Source: JANRKF01 sp964518725 | GTDB lineage: Bacteria > Pseudomonadota > Alphaproteobacteria > Rickettsiales > SXRF01 | NCBI GenBank assembly: GCA_964518725.1 | Contig: CAZFKP010000017.1 | Span: 1 to 64,000 of the forward strand | DNA: 64,000 nucleotides | Direction: 5' to 3' | Part shown: piece after piece, positions 54,473 through 63,772 of the stretch | Layout of the letters: the number at the start of each line of letters is the position of its first letter | Numbering within the stretch: the stretch's first letter is position 1 | Position numbers and translations under genes: made by a program | Notes under the pieces: model-generated | Told to the model about the DNA's origin: nothing | Seen by the model: the letters and a program-made list of their open reading frames with translations, nothing else | The model's database searches: none

Positions 54473-57400
54473 CTAGCGGCGGTTCCTGCGTCCACCTCGA
54501 TGCCCGGAAGGTTCGCACGGTGGTGGCGCGCATACCGGTTCACAGGGCTGGCACTGCACTACTGGGAAGCACTGTGCTTGAGTTGGCACTGATATTTTCC
54601 CCGGCTCATTATTGATCATGTTGGCGAGGTGTTCCGGATCGGACACCGTGATGTCGGTGGTTGCTTCATCGATAGCTCGTATCTGATCGGCGGTAATTTT
54701 ATCTTCGGCTTTCAGGCCAATGGCTGAGCGGATGGTGCCAAGGTTTTTATTTTTTTGACTCATGTTGGGGTTTGAGACACTGGTATTGAGCAGCATATCC
54801 GCTTCGACAGGATCGATTTTTCCGTCGCCGTAGGCGCGATTGTCCAGGGTTGGGATTCCGGTGATGGATCGGTTGGCTGCATTCCGACCGAAATCCATGC
54901 TTTGCAGCGCTCGTTTCATCTGATCTGTTACCTGAAATCCTGGCGTTTCTATTGGCGCGGTTGCCGTAGTAGCCACCGCTTGTTGCGGCTGTACGACGTT
55001 GCCGCCGGTTGGCGTGTTCAGCACATCCACAAAATACTGGATGTTGACGGGGGTGTAGCCAAATTCCATCACTCTTCTTAGAGTTGTATTATCGGCGGTA
55101 ATTTTTTCTCCAGCATTAAGTCCCAATGCTTCGCGCAATTCAGTGCGCCGGGATTCCTGAATGGATTGTTCAGCAGAATTTGCACTGGTGGTACCCATGA
55201 ACCGGTAAATTTCTGCGTCGGTGATCTTTTTATCTTTCTTGGTAATATCGACGGACTTGCCATCTCCCGTAGCATCGGTGCCGACATCCATGTCGCTCAA
55301 CAGACGGATGGATCGGCTAAAATCAACTGATGCTTTGGTTTCTGTCTCGATCTCTACTTTGGGCTCTATTGGAGCTGCCACAGCTGTGGTTATCGCTTCT
55401 GATTGAGCTGGTGTCTCCGGGGGAATCATCATATCAAAATCAGATACACTTTTTGGGACTGCTGTTGGCGCATTGCTGGGAGCGCTCGTGGTTGCTGTGG
55501 GCGTGGTTTCTGAAACCTCAGGCGAGGGCGGCAGCGGTTGGGAGGGTATAGAAGTCGCCGTGGCAGTGGCAACTGCTGCTACCGCCAAAGGTGGCAGTGC
55601 ATTATCGTCCTTAACGATAATGCGTTGTTGCAATGTGCCATTTTCAGTCCGTGCAGCGGCAAGGCTTGCTTGCAACTCCGTGTTTTCTACCTCGAGCGCT
55701 GCCAGACGTTCGTTCATTGCTGTGAGCTGGGCAAGAATCGCATCCTCACGGTTTGCTGCTTTTTTATTGGCGCGGTCGCCTTTCTTCCGCTCCTTGCTAT
55801 CTACATGCACGTTGACTTCATTATTAACCTGCACGGCTGGGTTTGCCGTGGCATTGCCGCCTGTCGCAATTGCAGCGGCCAGTACCGTGTTCATTGCCGT
55901 CGTATCGCTGACATTGGCGGCGATCGCTGTTGGACTGGTTTGCAGGGTGTCTGTCCCGAAGCCCATGGGATCCAACGCTCCACCAAATCCTGGATTCGGT
56001 AGTTGCGTCGCTACTTTCGGGAGCGGCGCCACCTCTACCGCTTCCGACAGAGCTGGCGGCGGCGGAGTTATGGCAGGTGTTTTAACGGCTTCCTCCGGCA
56101 TTGGCATGGGTGCTGCCGATTTGATGTCTGGGATTGGTAAGGCAGTATCCACACGACGCGGCTCGTCCGTTATTTCAGGAGATATCGTGGGAACACTATC
56201 TATCGCTACTGTGGGCGCTATTCTTGCCGTTGTGGCGGCGACTTCGCTTGCGGTGGTGTTCACCGGTTCGCGCTCAAGGCTCGCGAGCCTGGCTCTTATT
56301 ACTGGCGTTTCTGGTAATTTATTCACCTTCTGCTCAAAATCTCTCCGTGCGGCGATGATTTCCGGACTATTCTCTAAGGCTGCTTTTTCGGCAGCCTCTT
56401 TAAGTTGCGTCCCTATTCGTGCGCCCGCTGCCACCAGTGACGGAGGCAGAACCGTATCCCGCAGTACATCATAGATGCCGCCTTTGGAGGACGCTTCTTT
56501 ATTGCGCGGGTCATCGACAAAATAATTGCCGGGCTTGCTGGCCAGCAGAGGATCCACTTTGGTTGATGGCGAGGTTTCTTCCGGTTCCAGCAGCGCATCA
56601 ATCGGCCCGATTTGTTTCAGGATTTTCTCTTCGCGCTTGGCTAGCGCATCAGCGGTTGTTTTTATTTCTGCCGAATTATCAGACAATTCTTTTACCTGAA
56701 CAGGTTGGATAGGCGGTAACATTGCAACAGGGCCTATGCCAAAATAGCTTGGCGGAGGACTAATTTTTTCAACGGTTGCCACCTCACTTGCAAGATTAGC
56801 GTTCTTTAGCAGCAATGTTTCATAACTGTCCGGCGTTTTGCCTTTGATGTTAACACCGCCACGATTTTCGATCTCACTTAGTATGCCGTAGAATTCATCT
56901 TGACGGCCGGCGGTTCTTCCATCCGGTGCGACCATCGCATCGCTATATTTCCCTGCGGATTCGCGCGCCTTTTTGAGCAGCTCTTCGTCTGTAAGGGCAG
57001 ACAAATCATTACCAGGCTCGGTTTTTGCAGACTCAGGGGCTGGGACGGCGGCAACTAACCGTATTTGTTCTGCCGTCTCCAATTTGTCGCGCAGCGTCAG
57101 GCCGGATTCCTTATCCAGCAGCCGCTTGTCCAACCGCGTTTCGCTCACAGCGACGTAATGGCGTCCGTTGACTTCCTTAACACTGAGGCCAAGGTCGCCT
57201 TTCGGATTATTGTCATTATTTAATCCCAGCACATCGCGGTTAAAGGCGTCCGCTTTCCTCAGCGCTTCTTCGCGGGTGGCGCTTTCGGTGGAAGTGGCAT
57301 AATACATCGGGTCGGTCGTTTTCCCCGAGCTGTTGATAATCGCCCATTTGCCATTATTGGGTTTCTCACCCGCAGCATACGGATCACCAATGCCATGTTC

Positions 57401-57976
57401 GGCGAATACGGCGAGACCATTCAGGAAATCCATGGTTTTCTGGTCAACCACATCAGGGCTGCGGAGTTTGTCTTTTACCGTCTTATCTACGGTGGATGTT
57501 TCCTCGGTAGCCGGTTTATTTTCTACTTTATCTACGGCTGGCGCCTTGGTTGTTTGCGCCAAGATTGGAGCAGTCACCGCCGGGGTGGTTGGTTCCACAG
57601 GCGTCCGGCCGAGCATCGCCTGCTTCATCATTTCAAACAGTGTCGCGAGATAGCCCTCATGATCCCCAGCGCCGAGCACCACATTGATGCGGTCGCGCTG
57701 GCTGAGGGTGCCGTTATTCGCCTGCCTTTCAGCATTTACCAGCCCAGGGCGGTCATTATAGTCGATCTCCAGATCCCAGCGTTCAACGGTTTGGCGGAAG
57801 GCGGGATCGCCTTTTTTAACATCGCCAACGCGGGTAATGACCGGCCGGCCATCCTCGTTAAATTCCACATCCACCGAACCATCTTTGATGGCGGCCAGCA
57901 GGCGGCGCATATATTGTTCTTCCCGTTCCTGCCCAATCAGATCGCTCACTTGCGGATCAAGATCATCACTAGCCAT
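54473..57976 (-). CDS. Large EF-hand repeat protein with Cys-rich tail
   Basis: A 1167-aa protein, no signal peptide. The N-terminal 250 residues hold acidic helical units (KAFNRDVLGLNNDNN-like, GTLSQRDRINVVLGAGD). The middle is Pro/Ala/Thr-rich low complexity, with a coiled coil near 730-790 (AILAQLTAMNERLAALEVENTELQ in parts). Two related units of about 100 residues end the body, each with an EF-hand-like loop (TGDGKSVDITKKDKKITDAE and YGDGKIDPVEAD) and LGLNAGEKITAD / IGLKAEDKITAD. The tail has six cysteines in CxxC-like pairs and ends basic. The start at 57976 follows AAGGGGAAGAG. Confidence 0.5.
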   Translation of the reverse strand: MASDDLDPQVSDLIGQEREEQYMRRLLAAIKDGSVDVEFNEDGRPVITRVGDVKKGDPAFRQTVERWDLEIDYNDRPGLVNAERQANNGTLSQRDRINVVLGAGDHEGYLATLFEMMKQAMLGRTPVEPTTPAVTAPILAQTTKAPAVDKVENKPATEETSTVDKTVKDKLRSPDVVDQKTMDFLNGLAVFAEHGIGDPYAAGEKPNNGKWAIINSSGKTTDPMYYATSTESATREEALRKADAFNRDVLGLNNDNNPKGDLGLSVKEVNGRHYVAVSETRLDKRLLDKESGLTLRDKLETAEQIRLVAAVPAPESAKTEPGNDLSALTDEELLKKARESAGKYSDAMVAPDGRTAGRQDEFYGILSEIENRGGVNIKGKTPDSYETLLLKNANLASEVATVEKISPPPSYFGIGPVAMLPPIQPVQVKELSDNSAEIKTTADALAKREEKILKQIGPIDALLEPEETSPSTKVDPLLASKPGNYFVDDPRNKEASSKGGIYDVLRDTVLPPSLVAAGARIGTQLKEAAEKAALENSPEIIAARRDFEQKVNKLPETPVIRARLASLEREPVNTTASEVAATTARIAPTVAIDSVPTISPEITDEPRRVDTALPIPDIKSAAPMPMPEEAVKTPAITPPPPALSEAVEVAPLPKVATQLPNPGFGGALDPMGFGTDTLQTSPTAIAANVSDTTAMNTVLAAAIATGGNATANPAVQVNNEVNVHVDSKERKKGDRANKKAANREDAILAQLTAMNERLAALEVENTELQASLAAARTENGTLQQRIIVKDDNALPPLAVAAVATATATSIPSQPLPPSPEVSETTPTATTSAPSNAPTAVPKSVSDFDMMIPPETPAQSEAITTAVAAPIEPKVEIETETKASVDFSRSIRLLSDMDVGTDATGDGKSVDITKKDKKITDAEIYRFMGTTSANSAEQSIQESRRTELREALGLNAGEKITADNTTLRRVMEFGYTPVNIQYFVDVLNTPTGGNVVQPQQAVATTATAPIETPGFQVTDQMKRALQSMDFGRNAANRSITGIPTLDNRAYGDGKIDPVEADMLLNTSVSNPNMSQKNKNLGTIRSAIGLKAEDKITADQIRAIDEATTDITVSDPEHLANMINNEPGKISVPTQAQCFPVVQCQPCEPVCAPPPCEPSGHRGGRRNRR

Positions 57977-58206
57977 AACTCTTCCCCTTATCATTTTTTT
58001 ATGAACTATTCTTATTGGCTAATATAACACAGCGACATGTGCGGCGGTGTGACAGTTCCGTGAACCATGGCAGCAGCGCTTCTCCTGATTGTGACAGTTT
58101 CAAGAACGAATTGGATTCTTTTTATTTTTCTAGGAGAGTAGGCGCTCAAACTACCATTCTGTTTAAAGGAAAAGACTTTCGGTTCGTTCCTGTTTATGAT
58201 GGGTTC

Positions 58207-59487
58207 ATGACAACATTGTTCCAACATAACCATCAGTCGCAGGCACCGCTTGCCGAGCAATTGCGACCCAAAACCATCGAGGAGGTGGTGGGGCAGGGGC
58301 TTGCCGAGAACGTGGTCATCCGACAACTTCTCAGCGAGCAGGCGCCGGTATCGCTGCTGCTGTGGGGGCCGCCGGGCTGCGGTAAAACGACGATTGCACG
58401 GATTATTGCCACCCGCATGGATGCGGTGCAGGAGAACCTCTCTGCTGTTTCTTCTGGCGTTGCCGATATGAAAGTGATTTTCGAACGCGCGCGCAAACAT
58501 GCCGAAATGGGCAGGCGCACGGTGCTATTTGTTGATGAGATTCACCGTTTCAACCGCGCCCAGCAGGATGCGCTCCTGCCGGTGGTCGAGGATGGCACGG
58601 TGATCCTAATCGGTGCGACGACGGAGAATCCTTCCTTTGAAATGAACGCAGCGCTGCTTTCGCGCATGCAGGTGGTGGTGCTCTCCCGCCTGAACGATGC
58701 GGATATGGAAACCTTGCTGTCCAAGGCGGAGGCGCATGTCGGCAAGAAGCTGCCGTTGACGCCGGATGCGCGGGAGCATCTTGTGTCGATGGCGGATGGC
58801 GACGCCCGCACGCTGTATAATTTCTGCGAAATATTATTCGCCATGCAGGGCGACAAGCCCTTGTCGCGCGACGCGCTGGTGAAAACACTGCATAAGCGTG
58901 CCCCGCTTTATGACAAAAAGCAGGATGCCCATTATAATCTTATCAGTGCCTTGCATAAATCCATGCGCGGGTCGGATGTGGATGCGGCACTCTATTGGCT
59001 CTGCCGCATGCTGGCGGGTGGGGAAGACTCGCTTTATATTGTGCGCCGTCTGGTGCGGTTCGCAGTGGAGGATATCGGCATGGCCGACCCGCAGGCGCTT
59101 ATCCAGGCCAATGCGGCGAAAGAAGCCTATGACTTCCTCGGCTCGCCGGAGGGAGAGCTCGCCATCGTGCAGTGCGTGGTGTATCTGGCGACCGCGCCAA
59201 AATCCAACGCGCAATACAAGGCCTATGGCGCCGCCCGGCGCGATGCCGACAAGCACGGCTCGCTGATGCCGCCGATGCATATCCTGAACGCGCCGACCAA
59301 GCTGATGGGTGATCTGGGCTATGGCGAAGGCTATGAATATGACCACGATACGAAGGATGGTTTCTCCGGCCAGAATTATTTTCCCGATGACATGAAACGC
59401 GCAGAATACTACCGCCCCGTGGAGCGCGGATTCGAGCGCGAAGTCCAGAAGCGGCTGGACTATTGGAAGAAACTCCGTGGCGCATAA
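58207..59487 (+). CDS. rarA: Replication-associated recombination protein RarA
   Basis: A 426-aa AAA+ ATPase (MgsA/RarA family) acting at stalled forks. PLAEQLRPKTIEEVVGQ opens the family domain; Walker A GPPGCGKT lies at 54-61, Walker B in VLFVDEIHRFN, sensor 1 in LIGATTENPSF, and the C-terminal tetramerisation part includes ALYWLCRMLAGGEDSLYIVRRLVR and FAVEDIGMADP. The frame is open further upstream, but that part has no homologue-like sequence; the ATG at 58207 matches the usual start. A bidirectional terminator follows. Confidence 0.95.
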   Translation: MTTLFQHNHQSQAPLAEQLRPKTIEEVVGQGLAENVVIRQLLSEQAPVSLLLWGPPGCGKTTIARIIATRMDAVQENLSAVSSGVADMKVIFERARKHAEMGRRTVLFVDEIHRFNRAQQDALLPVVEDGTVILIGATTENPSFEMNAALLSRMQVVVLSRLNDADMETLLSKAEAHVGKKLPLTPDAREHLVSMADGDARTLYNFCEILFAMQGDKPLSRDALVKTLHKRAPLYDKKQDAHYNLISALHKSMRGSDVDAALYWLCRMLAGGEDSLYIVRRLVRFAVEDIGMADPQALIQANAAKEAYDFLGSPEGELAIVQCVVYLATAPKSNAQYKAYGAARRDADKHGSLMPPMHILNAPTKLMGDLGYGEGYEYDHDTKDGFSGQNYFPDDMKRAEYYRPVERGFEREVQKRLDYWKKLRGA

Positions 59488-59492
59488 AGAAA

Positions 59493-59517
59493 GACCCCCG
59501 CGTTAGCGGGGGCTTTC
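59493..59517. terminator. Bidirectional terminator rarA / charged periplasmic gene
   Basis: CCCCCGC (59495-59501) and GCGGGGG (59506-59512) around a 4-nt loop. Short T-rich tails follow on both strands, serving the two converging genes. Confidence 0.8.
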
Positions 59518-59534
59518 AAAAGAGATTAGTTGGG

Positions 59535-59966
59535 TTATTTAGTAGCAGGCGCTTCGGTCGCCGGGGCTTTGTTTTTGTGCATTTCTGCGCGGTGATCTTT
59601 ACGTGTTTCAAACCTCTCGCGGCGAGCGTCCATTTTCTTTTTTTCTTCCGGTGAGGCGGCATCGTAGCGTTTTTGCCATTCGGCTTTACGTGCTTCGCGT
59701 TTTGCTTCCATCTCGGCTTTCATTTTTTCTTTTTCTTCCGGTGTGGCCGCATCGAATTTCTTTTTCCATTCGGCACGCTCGGCTTTGCGTTTCTCGCGGC
59801 GGTCGTGCATGATTTTTTTCTGCTCCTCCTTGCTGAGTTTGTCCCACTGCTCTTTAGGCACGAACTCTTCTTTTGCCGCGGTGGGGGCAGGGGTGGCGGT
59901 GTCTGCCGCAAATGATGGAACGGCGAATAACGCAAGCAGGGTGGTAGCAATGATAAGGGTACGCAT
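59535..59966 (-). CDS. Exported Lys/Glu-rich repeat protein
   Basis: A 143-aa protein with a clear signal peptide (MRTLIIATTLLALFAVPSFA) and a highly charged, all-helical body. A repeated unit is visible: AEWKKKFDAATPEEKEKM and AEWQKRYDAASPEEKKKM, about 31 residues apart, each followed by an arginine-rich helix. The SPEE/TPEE turns recall LTXXQ/CpxP-like and DUF3106-like periplasmic proteins. Likely a periplasmic protein able to bind metals or nucleate helices, but function is unknown. GAAGGAGAAG precedes the ATG. Confidence 0.65.
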   Translation of the reverse strand: MRTLIIATTLLALFAVPSFAADTATPAPTAAKEEFVPKEQWDKLSKEEQKKIMHDRREKRKAERAEWKKKFDAATPEEKEKMKAEMEAKREARKAEWQKRYDAASPEEKKKMDARRERFETRKDHRAEMHKNKAPATEAPATK

Positions 59967-60034
59967 GGGCTTCTCCTTCAGGGGGTTGTAATCACCGGGA
60001 ACGGTACTATTTATTGTATGTGTCAGCTAATTAA

Positions 60035-60460
60035 ATGTTTGTCATGAACCGGAAAGATTTGACTCCCCTCCAATATTATGTGACCCAGGAGTGCGGTACT
60101 GAACCTGCATTCCAGAACGAATACTGGAATAATAAGCGTTCCGGCATCTATGTGGATGTGGTATCGGGCGAGCCGCTTTTCTGTTCGGCAGACAAGTTTG
60201 ATTCCGGCACAGGCTGGCCAAGTTTTACCAAGCCGCTCGCACAAGACGCAATAAAAGAGTACGAAGATTGTAACCACGGCATGATCCGCACCGAAGTAAA
60301 GAGTAGCAGGGCTGGGGCGCATCTGGGGCACGTATTCCCCGACGGGCCGCTGGAAGCCGGTGGGTTGCGCTATTGCATCAATTCCGCCAGTTTGCGCTTC
60401 ATCCCTGCAGAGCAATTAAAGGATGAAGGGTATGGCGAGTATGAGGCGTTATTTAAGTAA
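60035..60460 (+). CDS. msrB: Peptide methionine-R-sulfoxide reductase
   Basis: A 141-aa MsrB. It has the family motifs YVTQECGTEPAFQNEYW, CSADKFDSGTGWPSF, GAHLGHVFPDGP and RYCINSASLRFIP, where the Cys is catalytic. The CxxC pairs for structural zinc are absent, so it is a metal-free form. Cytosolic, with no signal peptide. The start may be M1 or the ATG 9 nt in (MNRKDLTP); neither has a clear ribosome site. It overlaps the next gene, msrA. Confidence 0.95.
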   Translation: MFVMNRKDLTPLQYYVTQECGTEPAFQNEYWNNKRSGIYVDVVSGEPLFCSADKFDSGTGWPSFTKPLAQDAIKEYEDCNHGMIRTEVKSSRAGAHLGHVFPDGPLEAGGLRYCINSASLRFIPAEQLKDEGYGEYEALFK

Positions 60461-61028
60461 GCTGGGAGTATTGCTGCTGATGACACTACCAACGACCACG
60501 CAGGCGGCGGAAGCCAAGGCAGTATTTGCTGGCGGGTGTTTCTGGTGCATGGAATCCGAATTCGAGCATATTGACGGTATTATTTCCGCCGTGTCGGGCT
60601 ATACGGGTGGCGATGCCAAAGATGCCAATTACGAAGCGGTTTCTTCGCATAATACGCAGCATGTCGAGGCGGTGGAGGTCACGTATGACCCGGCCAAACT
60701 GAGCTATGCCGACGTGCTGAAAGTTTATTGGGGCAATATTGACCCGACCGACGAGGGTGGGCAGATGTTCGACCGTGGGGCGCAATATGCAACCGTCATT
60801 TACTATGCCAATGAGGAAGAAAAGAAACTGGCTGAAGCGTCGAAGGAAGACGTGGCTAAAAAGCTTGGTAAGCCAGTCGTCACCCGCATCGAGCCGCTAA
60901 AGCCGTTTTACCCGGCCGAAGATTATCACCAGAATTATTACAAGACCAACTCCGCCCATTATCAGGGCTACGTGCAGGGTAGCCGCCGTAAGGAAACGCT
61001 GAAGAAAATCTGGGGCGAATCCAACTAG
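60441..61028 (+). CDS. msrA: Peptide methionine-S-sulfoxide reductase, exported
   Basis: A 195-aa MsrA with the catalytic GCFWCMESEFEHI motif and the YTGG(D) and HNTQHVEAVEV segments. Unlike the usual cytosolic form it has a signal peptide (MRRYLSKLGVLLLMTLPTTTQA), so it should repair methionine residues in the periplasm. The ATG at 60441 gives this clean signal and has AAGGG 10 nt upstream; earlier ATGs at 60423 and 60432 would only extend it. It overlaps msrB by 20 nt and converges with the flagellin gene. Confidence 0.94.
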   Translation: MRRYLSKLGVLLLMTLPTTTQAAEAKAVFAGGCFWCMESEFEHIDGIISAVSGYTGGDAKDANYEAVSSHNTQHVEAVEVTYDPAKLSYADVLKVYWGNIDPTDEGGQMFDRGAQYATVIYYANEEEKKLAEASKEDVAKKLGKPVVTRIEPLKPFYPAEDYHQNYYKTNSAHYQGYVQGSRRKETLKKIWGESN

Positions 61029-63346
61029 CCGTTCAAACCTGCTTGCAGAATCGTCAGCAGACTCGACTGCAATTGCCTTGTCTGAGCGATGACCGCGACA
61101 CCGGAGTTAACCCTGAGTGCAGCGGTTGCGTAGTTGGTTGCTTCTTCGGCGATGTCAGTATCCACCAACAGGCTGTTGGCGGCGGTAACGCCTTCGGTAA
61201 TTTTGGCGTTCACGGCCTGCGCGCTTTGGAGGCGTGTCTGCAGCGAGCCGACATTGGCGAGGTTGGTAAGCACCGATGCCCGCGCTGTTTCAATCAGATC
61301 CTGTGCATCCGCCGCATTGTCCTGCGTGCTGATGTTTGGTGTGCTGCCATTGAAGATTTTATCGGTCGTCGCGCTGTTGACAACCACGTTTACCTTGTCG
61401 GTCGTTGCGGTGCCGACCTGGAAATCAACTCCTGCACCTTCCTCATCCAGCCCGAATGCGGAGCGTAGATTGCTTTCAAAGGTGGCGGCAGCCGTGGCAT
61501 CGGAGAAATCCTGCACGGTGCTGCCATTGGTAAGCGACAGTGCGTTGTTGCTATCGGTCAGGCTTACAAAACGGATGGTTTCGTATTTCCCGAGCGCGCC
61601 GCCGATGCCTGAGCTGGCGCGGAATGTTTCACCGTTAATGACGACGTCGATGGTGGCATCGGTAGAAACCGGCGCGGTGACATTGATGCTGTCGATACGC
61701 ACATCCGAGAAATCCGAAAGCTGCAATTTCGCCGATCCGCTCACAAAGGTTCCGGTTGCTTCAAAATTGCTCACCGGGCGCGCCTGGTAAAAAGTAAGCC
61801 CCTCGAACGCGGCATTCAGGCGTGTGGCATAGGTGTCGGCGGTGGTCTGGTTGGTGACGGCCTGGCCTTCGCCGTCGGCAAGCTCGACATCGAAATAGCC
61901 GCCGCTGGTGGAGGTAAAGCGGATCGTGCTGTTAGCGCCGACGGGAGTCGTATCGGTAATGGCAGCGGTGTAGGTGCTATTGCCGACCACAAGGCTCGCC
62001 GTAATGCTGTCGCTGCCGACATAGGTAGCGGTGAAGCCACTGATGCTGCCGATGAATTCAGCGTTGTTTACTCCATTCACATTCACGCCGGTGTTGCTGC
62101 CGCCGGTGATGGTGGCGGCGCTCAGGCTGCCGTTCGTCAGCGTTTCCGCAATATCCGGCGCACTGCCACCGAAGTCAGCGGGGTTGCCGGCCGCTTTGTT
62201 GCGGATGATAAGGCTATCGCCATTGATTTGGAAATCAAGCTGGCGGGTGACATAGTTGCTGGTACCGGAATACTGGGTGATGGTCTCGACGATGTTCTGC
62301 AATGTTTCTTCGGTGGTCGAGCCGATCTGGATATCGGTATCCGCCGAGGCGGTGGTGGCAAAGGTGAAATCGAGATAGCCGCCATTGCCGTTTTCGATAC
62401 GGAGTAACTCGCCGTTGAGTGCCGCGCCGGAAAGATTCAGCGTGACGCTGCCCTTGGTCTGACTCTGGGTGTTGACCAGAGGATCGCCGATGCTGCCGGT
62501 GGCGGTGGTGCTGCCAACGCCAAGCCCGTTATCGTCTCCGTTTGCTAATGTGTAAATGTTAGCGGCCTGTGTCGCATTGCCAACCGGCACGGTGAAGGTG
62601 GAGGTAGAAGATGCCTTGTTGATGACATAATTTTCTCCCAACTCCCCGCCGGAATCGGCGGTGATGATGAGCGAGTCTCCCGAACGTGTGTAAGTGGCCT
62701 TGGATAGGCGGGAATCGGTCGAGTTATTGAGGAATGTTTTTAGGTTTTCCACCGTAGCGGCGGTATCACCACCTACGGCAAAATCGTTGGTAGCGGTAAC
62801 GATGACGCCATTCAGAATCACTGTTTCAACACCGGTGAGGCTGGTAAATAATAACGTCGCCGCGGCCTTGGTCGATGCGCTGGTGGTGGTGGTCGGTTTG
62901 GATTCACCGGAAAGGTTGCCGTTGAGCAGTGCAATGTTATTAAAAGTCGTATTATCTGCAATGCGGTCGATCTCCTCAAGATAGCTTGCAAACTCGGCCT
63001 GCAAATAGGCTCGGTCGGCACTGGTAAGCGACGAGCTGTTGGATTGCGTGGCCAGTGAATTCATGTTGTCGAGGATATCGAGAATTTGCTGTAAACCGCC
63101 CTGTGCCACTTGCAGCAGGCTGTCTCCCTGCGCGGCATTCGATGATGCCTGTTTCAGCGTGGAGAGTTGTGATTGCAGCCGTGTGGCGATGGAAAGCGCG
63201 GCGACGTCGTCACTGGCACGCGAAATACGCGATCCGCTGGAAAGTTTGAGCGTGGACGCCGATAAATCGTCGCTGGCTTTTTGAAATGCAAAAAGAGAAG
63301 GTGTAAAATATGCCGCTGAACTCAGCGGTGCTGATGCGAAAGTCAT
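61025..63346 (-). CDS. Flagellin with large central insertion
   Basis: A 773-aa flagellin. The conserved coiled-coil ends are present: N-terminal LKLSSGSRISRASDDVAALSIATRLQSQLSTLKQA in parts with NMNSLATQSNSS, and C-terminal LSNLANVGSLQTRLQ-like and the final VDTDIAEEATNYATAALRVNSGVAVIAQTRQLQSSLLTIL region in parts. Between them lie about 530 residues of Ser/Thr/Gly-rich beta sequence with repeated hook-IN-like motifs (ADSGGELGENYVI, TSGGYFDVELADGEGQAVTN). Alphaproteobacterial flagellins are often 300-500 aa, so this has a very large surface domain. AAGAGG precedes the ATG. Confidence 0.92.
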   Translation of the reverse strand: MTFASAPLSSAAYFTPSLFAFQKASDDLSASTLKLSSGSRISRASDDVAALSIATRLQSQLSTLKQASSNAAQGDSLLQVAQGGLQQILDILDNMNSLATQSNSSSLTSADRAYLQAEFASYLEEIDRIADNTTFNNIALLNGNLSGESKPTTTTSASTKAAATLLFTSLTGVETVILNGVIVTATNDFAVGGDTAATVENLKTFLNNSTDSRLSKATYTRSGDSLIITADSGGELGENYVINKASSTSTFTVPVGNATQAANIYTLANGDDNGLGVGSTTATGSIGDPLVNTQSQTKGSVTLNLSGAALNGELLRIENGNGGYLDFTFATTASADTDIQIGSTTEETLQNIVETITQYSGTSNYVTRQLDFQINGDSLIIRNKAAGNPADFGGSAPDIAETLTNGSLSAATITGGSNTGVNVNGVNNAEFIGSISGFTATYVGSDSITASLVVGNSTYTAAITDTTPVGANSTIRFTSTSGGYFDVELADGEGQAVTNQTTADTYATRLNAAFEGLTFYQARPVSNFEATGTFVSGSAKLQLSDFSDVRIDSINVTAPVSTDATIDVVINGETFRASSGIGGALGKYETIRFVSLTDSNNALSLTNGSTVQDFSDATAAATFESNLRSAFGLDEEGAGVDFQVGTATTDKVNVVVNSATTDKIFNGSTPNISTQDNAADAQDLIETARASVLTNLANVGSLQTRLQSAQAVNAKITEGVTAANSLLVDTDIAEEATNYATAALRVNSGVAVIAQTRQLQSSLLTILQAGLNG

Positions 63347-63697
63347 ATGAGCCTCTTGCCCGTTCCTACATGGACTTCCCCTACGTGGAGCCTTCCATAC
63401 ATTGGTACACGCGGTTCACATACATGTGAGACCGGACAATCAGGTTTCATTCTTGAAACCCAGGCCGCCTACAGTGGCAGACTTTTCCACACTAACAGCG
63501 AATGATTGAGGAAGCATTAATTTTCACCCACTCATTCATGGTGGCAGTGTTTACTTAGTAGTGGGAGGCAAAAAATTAACCCTTGAAGGATGGCATCATT
63601 TCTGGTTCGTAACGTTAGCACACAAGAATTAGGGGGCGATAGCAAGAAAGACCTTGCAAATAGCCGTGTTTTGTGCTAGATAGGCAATAATTACCTA
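63347..63697. promoter_or_regulatory. Long leader/promoter region of the flagellin gene
   Basis: About 350 bp with no ORF of merit. It holds several dyads: CACATACATGTG at 63418-63429, GGTTTC and GAAACC at 63463-63480, and CTACATGG / CTACGTGG direct repeats at 63366 and 63383. On the minus strand these would lie in the flagellin 5' leader. I looked for sigma-28 and sigma-54 boxes and found no convincing match. Confidence 0.4.
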
Positions 63698-63726
63698 TTG
63701 ACTTTGCTATAAGTTACTAATATAAG
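63698..63726 (+). promoter_or_regulatory. Sigma-70-type promoter for the last gene
   Basis: TTGACT at 63698-63703, a 17-nt spacer and TATAAG at 63721-63726, 47 nt before the ATG at 63773. The ACCTATTGAC context is shared with the tRNA-Lys promoter. Confidence 0.65.
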
Positions 63727-63772
63727 GTTAACATAAATTTTGTGCGTTAACCACTTAGACCGGAACCGAACT

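Noticed and set aside
63347..63772. Sigma-28 or sigma-54 promoter for flagellin
   Set aside because: Sequences such as GGTCTTTCTTGC have the wrong spacing (8 instead of 10 nt between GG and GC), and no GCCGATAA-like box was found.
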